Source of the DNA: UBA1149 sp963579235
Lineage (GTDB): Bacteria; Desulfobacterota; Binatia; UBA1149
DNA length: 7,966 nt
Assembly: GCA_963579235.1 (NCBI GenBank)
Contig: CAUZFM010000099.1
Coordinates: forward strand, 1 to 7,966
Direction: 5' to 3'
A program made the translations under genes and the position numbers. The stretch's first letter is position 1; the number at the start of each line of letters is the position of its first letter. The notes under the pieces are model-generated. The model searched no databases. It was not told where the DNA came from and saw only the letters and a program-made list of their open reading frames with translations. Positions 7,179 through 7,966 of this stretch are shown here, in pieces.

Positions 7179-7923
7179 CGGCGGTCGGACTATACCCGGG
7201 GACATGACCGGGAGCATACTGGTCGGCCAAGGGCTCACCCGTCGTTTTGACGACGGCGAAAGAGTCATTGAAGTGCTGGTCGATGTTCACCTCGAGGTAG
7301 AGAGGGGAGAGAGCGTGGCCGTGGTAGGGGAGTCCGGGGTGGGCAAGAGCACGCTTTTGCACCTTCTGTCGGGGCTCGACAATCCCGATTCGGGTCGGGT
7401 TATGCTCGACGGTCGGGACTTGTTTTCCCTGGATGCGGCGAGGCTGGCTGACCTGCGCAATAGAAGTATCGGTTTTGTGTTTCAGTTTCACCACCTGATG
7501 GGAGATTTTGACGCCGTGGAGAACGTAATGATGCCGTTGCTTATCGGCGGCATGGGCAGGACCGAGGCAAGCGGGAAGGCCGTCGAACTGCTCGAGCGGG
7601 TCGGGCTGGGAGAACGCCTGAACCACCGCCCGGCCGAACTGTCGGGTGGAGAACAGCAACGCGTTGCTGTCGCCCGCGCCTTGGTCGCCCGGCCGGCCGT
7701 GGTGTTTGCCGACGAGCCCACTGGCAACCTCGACCCCCAGGCTACGGTCGAGGTGCAGCAGCTCCTGGACGAAATCCGCAGGGAAGCCGATTGCGCCATG
7801 GTGGTAGCTACTCACGATCCTGCCATGGCCGCCTGCGCTGATCGTGTTCTGCGCCTGGCCAACGGGACTCTATTGCCGGAGACGCCGACCGGTAAAAGGG
7901 CGTCCGAGAGAGAAGTGTCTTGA
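7171..7923 (+). CDS. lolD: LolD, lipoprotein-releasing ABC transporter ATPase
   Basis: Cytoplasmic nucleotide-binding subunit that drives lipoprotein extraction by the Lol permease. 250 aa from ATG 7171. Walker A is GESGVGKST (53-61), Q-loop QFHH (105-108), ABC signature LSGGEQQR (157-164), Walker B VVFADEP (177-183), D-loop NLD (186-188) and H-loop THD (214-216). The stretch QFHHLMGDFDAVENVMMPLL (105-124) is the recognisable LolD block, which separates it from MacB, FtsE and other MJ0796-type ATPases. The start is uncertain: ATG 7171 overlaps the permease stop by 8 nt, while ATG 7204 would give 239 aa, closer to the E. coli LolD length. Neither has a well-spaced Shine-Dalgarno sequence, though GGGGA lies directly before 7204. 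Residues 1-11 are not needed for the fold. Coupled to lolC upstream and to the next gene downstream. Confidence 0.95.
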   Translation: MSDGGRTIPGDMTGSILVGQGLTRRFDDGERVIEVLVDVHLEVERGESVAVVGESGVGKSTLLHLLSGLDNPDSGRVMLDGRDLFSLDAARLADLRNRSIGFVFQFHHLMGDFDAVENVMMPLLIGGMGRTEASGKAVELLERVGLGERLNHRPAELSGGEQQRVAVARALVARPAVVFADEPTGNLDPQATVEVQQLLDEIRREADCAMVVATHDPAMAACADRVLRLANGTLLPETPTGKRASEREVS

Positions 7924-7966
7924 AGTCACAGCGCTTGATTCCTGGATTTCTGGCTTCCCTCGCCGT
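7920..7966 (+). CDS. Start of a probable exported protein, possibly BamA (cut by window edge)
   Basis: A TTG at 7920 overlaps the lolD stop (TTGA, 7920-7923) and opens a frame that stays open to the window end: 15 codons and 2 nt, giving KSQRLIPGFLASLAV after the initiator. A basic start followed by a hydrophobic run is how a signal peptide begins. The purine-rich GAGAGAGAAG just upstream could serve as ribosome site. In many deltaproteobacterial-type genomes the gene after lysS-lolC-lolD is bamA, whose product is exported, so bamA is the best guess; too little is visible to identify it. The true start could also be the TTG at 7935 or lie further downstream. Confidence 0.45.
   Translation, partial: MKSQRLIPGFLASLA

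Noticed and set aside
6384..7268. Minus-strand frames of 294 and 259 codons opposite lolC and lolD
   Set aside because: Strongly His/Gln/Ala-rich translations, typical of the complementary strand of GC-rich genes, and they cross the clear lolC/lolD junction.

Overview
The window is GC-rich and almost fully coding. It suggests a Gram-negative, diderm bacterium. Two observations point loosely to a deltaproteobacterial-type lineage (Desulfobacterota, Myxococcota and relatives): type II secretion genes in the order C-D-E, and a lysS-lolC-lolD cluster that in such lineages usually continues into bamA. Genus or species cannot be read from this stretch.

Layout. The left half (1-4198) is on the minus strand and reads gspC -> gspD -> gspE. 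These are the first genes of a type II secretion system (T2SS): the inner-membrane connector GspC, the outer-membrane secretin GspD and the cytoplasmic ATPase GspE. The window edge cuts GspE right after its Walker B motif. gspC and gspD overlap by 4 nt, and gspD and gspE are 6 nt apart, so this is clearly one operon. Positions 4199-4413 form a 215-bp divergent intergenic region. The right half (4414-7966) is on the plus strand: lysS (lysyl-tRNA synthetase), then lolC/E (lipoprotein-releasing permease), lolD (its ATPase), and the first 16 codons of another gene with a signal-peptide-like start, possibly bamA. Each junction in this half is a stop/start overlap (ATGA, 8 nt, TTGA), so it too is one translationally coupled operon.

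How the genes work together. Both operons serve the outer membrane. The T2SS carries folded periplasmic proteins across it through the GspD secretin. LolC/E-LolD extracts lipoproteins from the inner membrane for delivery to the outer membrane, and a following bamA would insert beta-barrels. LysS is a housekeeping aminoacyl-tRNA synthetase at the head of the Lol operon.

Control. Each side of the divergent gap has a candidate sigma70-type promoter with a TTGA-type -35 box, an exact 17-nt spacer and a TANNNT -10 box very close to the start codon. gspC would be leaderless and lysS nearly so. Neither start has a convincing Shine-Dalgarno sequence. A 6-bp-arm dyad overlaps the putative gspC -35 box. 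These are inferences from pattern only.

I see no mobile element, CRISPR array, tRNA, rRNA or anything that looks like a new system. This is a conserved cell-envelope region. The points of interest are the regulatory gap, the hybrid nature of the single Lol permease and the acidic GspD tail.
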